This document shows, piece after piece, positions 61,321 to 64,000 of a DNA stretch of 64,000 nucleotides; the first letter of the stretch is position 1; the number at the start of each line of letters is the position of its first letter. The notes beneath the pieces were generated by a model, which saw only the letters and a list, made by a program, of their open reading frames with translations, did not search any database and was not told the DNA's origin. A program made the position numbers and the translations under genes. This stretch comes from Maribacter_C sp047345145 (GTDB taxonomy: Bacteria; Bacteroidota; Bacteroidia; Flavobacteriales; Flavobacteriaceae): the NCBI RefSeq assembly GCF_047345145.1, contig NZ_JBLFER010000002.1:744001-808000 (forward strand). Direction: 5' to 3'.

Positions 61321-63471
61321 CTACCCCTTATGCAACTTTAATTGAATCCGTTTTCTAGCAATGTCCACAGCCAAAACCTTTACAATGATTTGCTGCTGCA
61401 AACTAACATGGGCATTCACATCTTTTACAAAACTATCGGAGAGGTTTGAGACATGAATCAACCCACTTTCTTTGATGCCGATATCTACGAAGCAACCGAA
61501 ATTGGTGATGTTGTTTACGATACCTGGAAGCAATTGTCCATCCCTTAAATCAGAAATGCTTCTTACGTTTTGGTCAAAGGTGAATACTTTTGCCTTTTCG
61601 CGACGGTCGAGTCCGGGTTTTTCGAGTTCTTCTATGATGTCTTTTAGGGTGGGTAAGCCAACGGTATCGGTACAATACTTTTGTAAGTCGATTTGCTGTA
61701 GTTCGGTTTTGTTTCCGATGAGGTCTGAAATTGATTTGCCCGTATTTTTTGCCATTTGCTTTACCAGCGCATAACTTTCTGGATGCACTGCAGAGTCATC
61801 CAAGGGGTTCTTTCCGTCTTTTATCCGAAGGAAACCAGCACCTTGTTCAAAGGCCTTTCCGCCCAAACGAGGGACTTTTTTTATGGTAGTCCGGTCTTCA
61901 AAAGGGCCATTTTCATTTCGAAAAGCAACTATATTTTCTGCCAACTTAGGACCAATACCGGAAACATAACTTAACAAAGGAACGCTCGCCGTATTGATAT
62001 TTACACCTACGGAATTCACACAACTTTCTACAACGGCATCTAATGAGGTTTGTAGTTTCGCTTGATCAACATCATGCTGATACTGTCCAACTCCGATGGA
62101 TTTAGCATCGATTTTCACCAATTCTGCTAAGGGATCAGCCAAGCGCCTTCCAATTGAAACTGAACCACGAACAGTTACATCATAATTCGGAAATTCATCT
62201 CTTGCAATTTTAGAGGCAGAGTAAATAGAAGCTCCCGCCTCACTCACTACATAAACTTCGATAGGGTTTTTAAAGTGAATGCGTTTGACTAAGTGTTCAG
62301 TCTCTCTCGAAGCGGTTCCGTTTCCGATGGCAATAGCTTCTATTTTATAAGCGTCACAAAGGGAGCTTATTTTTTTGATGGCCTCTGAACTTTTGCTTTG
62401 AGGTGCATGTGGGTAAATGGTTTCATTGTGTTTTAATTCCCCTTGCGCATTTAGGCATACCACCTTACAGCCAGTTCGAAAACCAGGATCAATGGCTAGA
62501 ATTCGTTTTTCCCCCAATGGTGCACCTAACAATAATTGTTTTAGGTTTTTAGAGAAAACAGTGATGGCTTCATCATCCGCTTTTTCTTTGGCATTTTTGA
62601 GTAGTTCATTTGATAGCGATGGAAAAAGCAAACGTTTGTAGGCATCTTGTAGTGCTAACTTTATATGAGGCGTGCAGGAGGTATTCGATTTTAAGGTTCG
62701 GTCTTCGATTTTTGAAATGATATAGTCATCATCGATTTCGACTTTAACCCGAATAAAGCCTTCGTTTTCAGCACGTAGAATGGCTAAAAAACGGTGTGAT
62801 GGACAGCGTTTTAAAGCTTCGCTCCAATCAAAGTAGTCTCTGAATTTTTGTGCTTTTTCGCTTGTGCTGAGCGCAGTCGAAGCATCGTCTTTCTTTGTGC
62901 CAATAACCTTGGTTATCAGCATGGCAGAGTGTTCTAATTGATTCCGAATTTGATTCCGGATAGAGATGCGTTCGTTCAGCCATTCCGCAATAATATGTCG
63001 TGCACCTTCCAATGCCTCATCTTCGTTTTGAACCTGCTCATTTAAATATTGGGAAGCTGCATACTCAATTTCATCATGATTTTGAGCCATGATGATTTTA
63101 GCTAAAGGTTCTAAGCCATTTTTTCTTGCGGTCTCTGCTTTAGTCTTTCGTTTTTTCTTGAAAGGAAGGTAGATGTCTTCTAGGGTAACTAAATCGTCTG
63201 CCTGTTGAATTTTGCTTTTTAGTTCATCAGTAAGCGCGTCTTGTTCTTCAATGGCTTTTAGAACAGCTAGTTTTCGCTTTTCTAATGCTTCAAATTGTGC
63301 TTTGAATTGAACAATCGTACCAATTTGCACTTCATCAAGGTTACCTGTTTTTTCCTTACGATACCTTGATATAAAGGGAATTGTACAATCTTGATCTAGG
63401 AGTTCGACTGTATTGATGATTCCTTTTTCTGGGAGTTGGGTGTATTTTGTTAGATATTTGAGTAAGACCAT
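61321..63471 (-). CDS. tex: Tex-family RNA-binding/transcription accessory protein
   Basis: 716 residues with the Tex order: N-terminal helical part (TIPFISRYRKEKTGNLDEVQ), YqgF/RNase H-like domain (RILAIDPGFRTGCKVVCLN), helix-hairpin-helix (NTASVPLLSYVSGIGPKLAENIVAFR), HHH9-like segment (RLGGKAFEQGAGFLRI) and a C-terminal S1 domain (LLPGIVNNITNFGCFVDIGIKESGLIHVS). It binds nucleic acid and affects transcription. Residues about 197-204 (ASTALSTS) are encoded by an interspersed repeat and look like an insertion. Single-gene unit. Confidence 0.94.
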   Translation of the reverse strand: MVLLKYLTKYTQLPEKGIINTVELLDQDCTIPFISRYRKEKTGNLDEVQIGTIVQFKAQFEALEKRKLAVLKAIEEQDALTDELKSKIQQADDLVTLEDIYLPFKKKRKTKAETARKNGLEPLAKIIMAQNHDEIEYAASQYLNEQVQNEDEALEGARHIIAEWLNERISIRNQIRNQLEHSAMLITKVIGTKKDDASTALSTSEKAQKFRDYFDWSEALKRCPSHRFLAILRAENEGFIRVKVEIDDDYIISKIEDRTLKSNTSCTPHIKLALQDAYKRLLFPSLSNELLKNAKEKADDEAITVFSKNLKQLLLGAPLGEKRILAIDPGFRTGCKVVCLNAQGELKHNETIYPHAPQSKSSEAIKKISSLCDAYKIEAIAIGNGTASRETEHLVKRIHFKNPIEVYVVSEAGASIYSASKIARDEFPNYDVTVRGSVSIGRRLADPLAELVKIDAKSIGVGQYQHDVDQAKLQTSLDAVVESCVNSVGVNINTASVPLLSYVSGIGPKLAENIVAFRNENGPFEDRTTIKKVPRLGGKAFEQGAGFLRIKDGKNPLDDSAVHPESYALVKQMAKNTGKSISDLIGNKTELQQIDLQKYCTDTVGLPTLKDIIEELEKPGLDRREKAKVFTFDQNVRSISDLRDGQLLPGIVNNITNFGCFVDIGIKESGLIHVSNLSDSFVKDVNAHVSLQQQIIVKVLAVDIARKRIQLKLHKG
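62860..62883. repeat. tex: Interspersed repeat within the tex coding sequence
   Basis: The minus strand reads GCTTCGACTGCGCTCAGC and ends ACAAGC; together with its GCTT...AAGC ends it resembles flavobacterial dispersed repeats of the CTTCGACTGCGCTCAGC type. It is in frame and adds about 8 residues (ASTALSTS) to the helical part of Tex. Confidence 0.5.
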
Positions 63472-63544
63472 TTAATATTATTTTTTCAGATTCTTCAAAA
63501 TACTTTGAGGTGGAAGAATAAAGAATAGTTTATACTGTAGGATC

Positions 63545-64000
63545 CTACATAACAATATAATTTCCTTCATGTAATTCACTATATCCGCATAGATTGGCAA
63601 ATTCTAGAACTCTAGCTTGTGAAGAAGTGGTAGGTGCAGTTACAGGATTTGATATGGCAAATGGAGGAAAGGAAATCAAACCAGCTACAAAATAATCTGA
63701 AAAGTCAATACCTTTTTGTTTGAAGTCATTAATAGTTGAAGCTAATTGTTCAACTGCTTTTTTTCTATTAGTATTTCTTTTTTTTCTATTTAATGCCGCA
63801 TTGTTTGACCATGTTACCTCCTTAAGTTCAATAAACCAAACAACCTTTTTTTTTGTTATAAGGGCATCACATTTTTTAATATTGTCCGAAGTAATTAAAC
63901 AATCATCAATTGCAATAAAATCAATTATTTTTAAGTCGGAGTTTTCAATATAGCAAGTTGCATTAATTCTATCAGTTGTTGCGATACATTTGGCATTATT
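63545..64000 (-). CDS. C-terminal part of an unknown protein, possible PD-(D/E)xK nuclease-like
   Basis: 151 codons up to a TAG at 63545; the start lies outside the window. A stretch KKCDALITKKKVVWFIELKEV has an Asp about 12 residues before Glu-x-Lys, compatible with the D...ExK core of restriction-endonuclease-like folds, followed by a Lys/Arg-rich helix (RKKRNTNRKKAVEQLASTI). GC is lower than in tex. It ends NYIVM. The nuclease reading is tentative; it may equally be a non-catalytic relative. Confidence 0.7.
   Translation of the reverse strand, partial: NNAKCIATTDRINATCYIENSDLKIIDFIAIDDCLITSDNIKKCDALITKKKVVWFIELKEVTWSNNAALNRKKRNTNRKKAVEQLASTINDFKQKGIDFSDYFVAGLISFPPFAISNPVTAPTTSSQARVLEFANLCGYSELHEGNYIVM

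Noticed and set aside
1..64000. CRISPR array, tRNA/rRNA, transposase or phage module
   Set aside because: No evenly spaced direct repeats, no cloverleaf or rRNA sequence and no transposase or phage protein was recognised on either strand.

Overview
The window is low-GC DNA from a member of the Bacteroidetes, most likely a marine-type Flavobacteriaceae. The evidence is a SusC/SusD pair, TAnnTTTG-type promoter boxes, very short leader sequences, a complete-looking flexirubin/dialkylresorcinol pigment locus, and interspersed repeats of a kind common in flavobacterial genomes. No tRNA, rRNA, CRISPR array, transposase or phage gene was seen.

Region 1 (1-29267) is a flexirubin-type aryl-polyene/dialkylresorcinol locus. 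Almost everything from 27868 down to position 1 lies on the minus strand with tiny gaps or overlaps. Tyrosine ammonia-lyase supplies the aryl starter. Two acyl carrier proteins, three ketosynthases with an intact Cys, a Cys-less chain-length-factor-like partner, a half-size KS-like protein, FabG, several hot-dog dehydratases/thioesterases and a methyltransferase build and tailor the polyene. DarB and DarA form the dialkylresorcinol. A BtrH-like protein, an LpxL-like acyltransferase and a PlsC domain could join the parts. An ABC-2 exporter, an MMPL transporter, LolA, a lipoprotein and a beta-barrel protein would place the product in the outer membrane. A halogenase-like flavoprotein is divergently transcribed at 28026.

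Region 2 (29270-34443) holds two related small secreted proteins, a serine hydrolase, a GntR-type regulator and a vanadium-haloperoxidase-fold lipoprotein. The last belongs to a minus-strand series starting at 46190: SusC, SusD, an intrinsic terminator, two about 1170-residue FG-GAP/ASPIC-UnbV lipoproteins, then the haloperoxidase-like protein. Divergent from it is a plus-strand sugar operon (46832-50845): GH36-type alpha-galactosidase, sugar O-acetyltransferase and sodium/solute symporter. The two divergent promoters carry an identical 19-bp operator placed 4-5 bp downstream of a TAnnTTTG box on both sides, so the two operons are probably co-regulated.

Region 3 (50923-61169) starts with a histone-deacetylase-like enzyme. 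It continues with a compact regulon of surface lipoproteins around a TPR histidine kinase and a LuxR-type response regulator. Four promoters (before 52125, 52456, 57449 and 59368) each carry two 16-bp palindromes of the form TCAGGGAAAACCCTGA, exactly 26 bp apart. Each is followed 23 bp later by a CCTTGC-type box and, 28-30 bp after that, by the start codon. Three of the driven lipoproteins are paralogues with near-constant N-termini and divergent Kelch/BNR-like C-termini. This is the most likely undescribed system here.

Region 4 (61321-64000) has a Tex-family RNA-binding protein whose gene contains an in-frame copy of an interspersed repeat, and a C-terminal fragment of an unknown protein with a possible nuclease motif.
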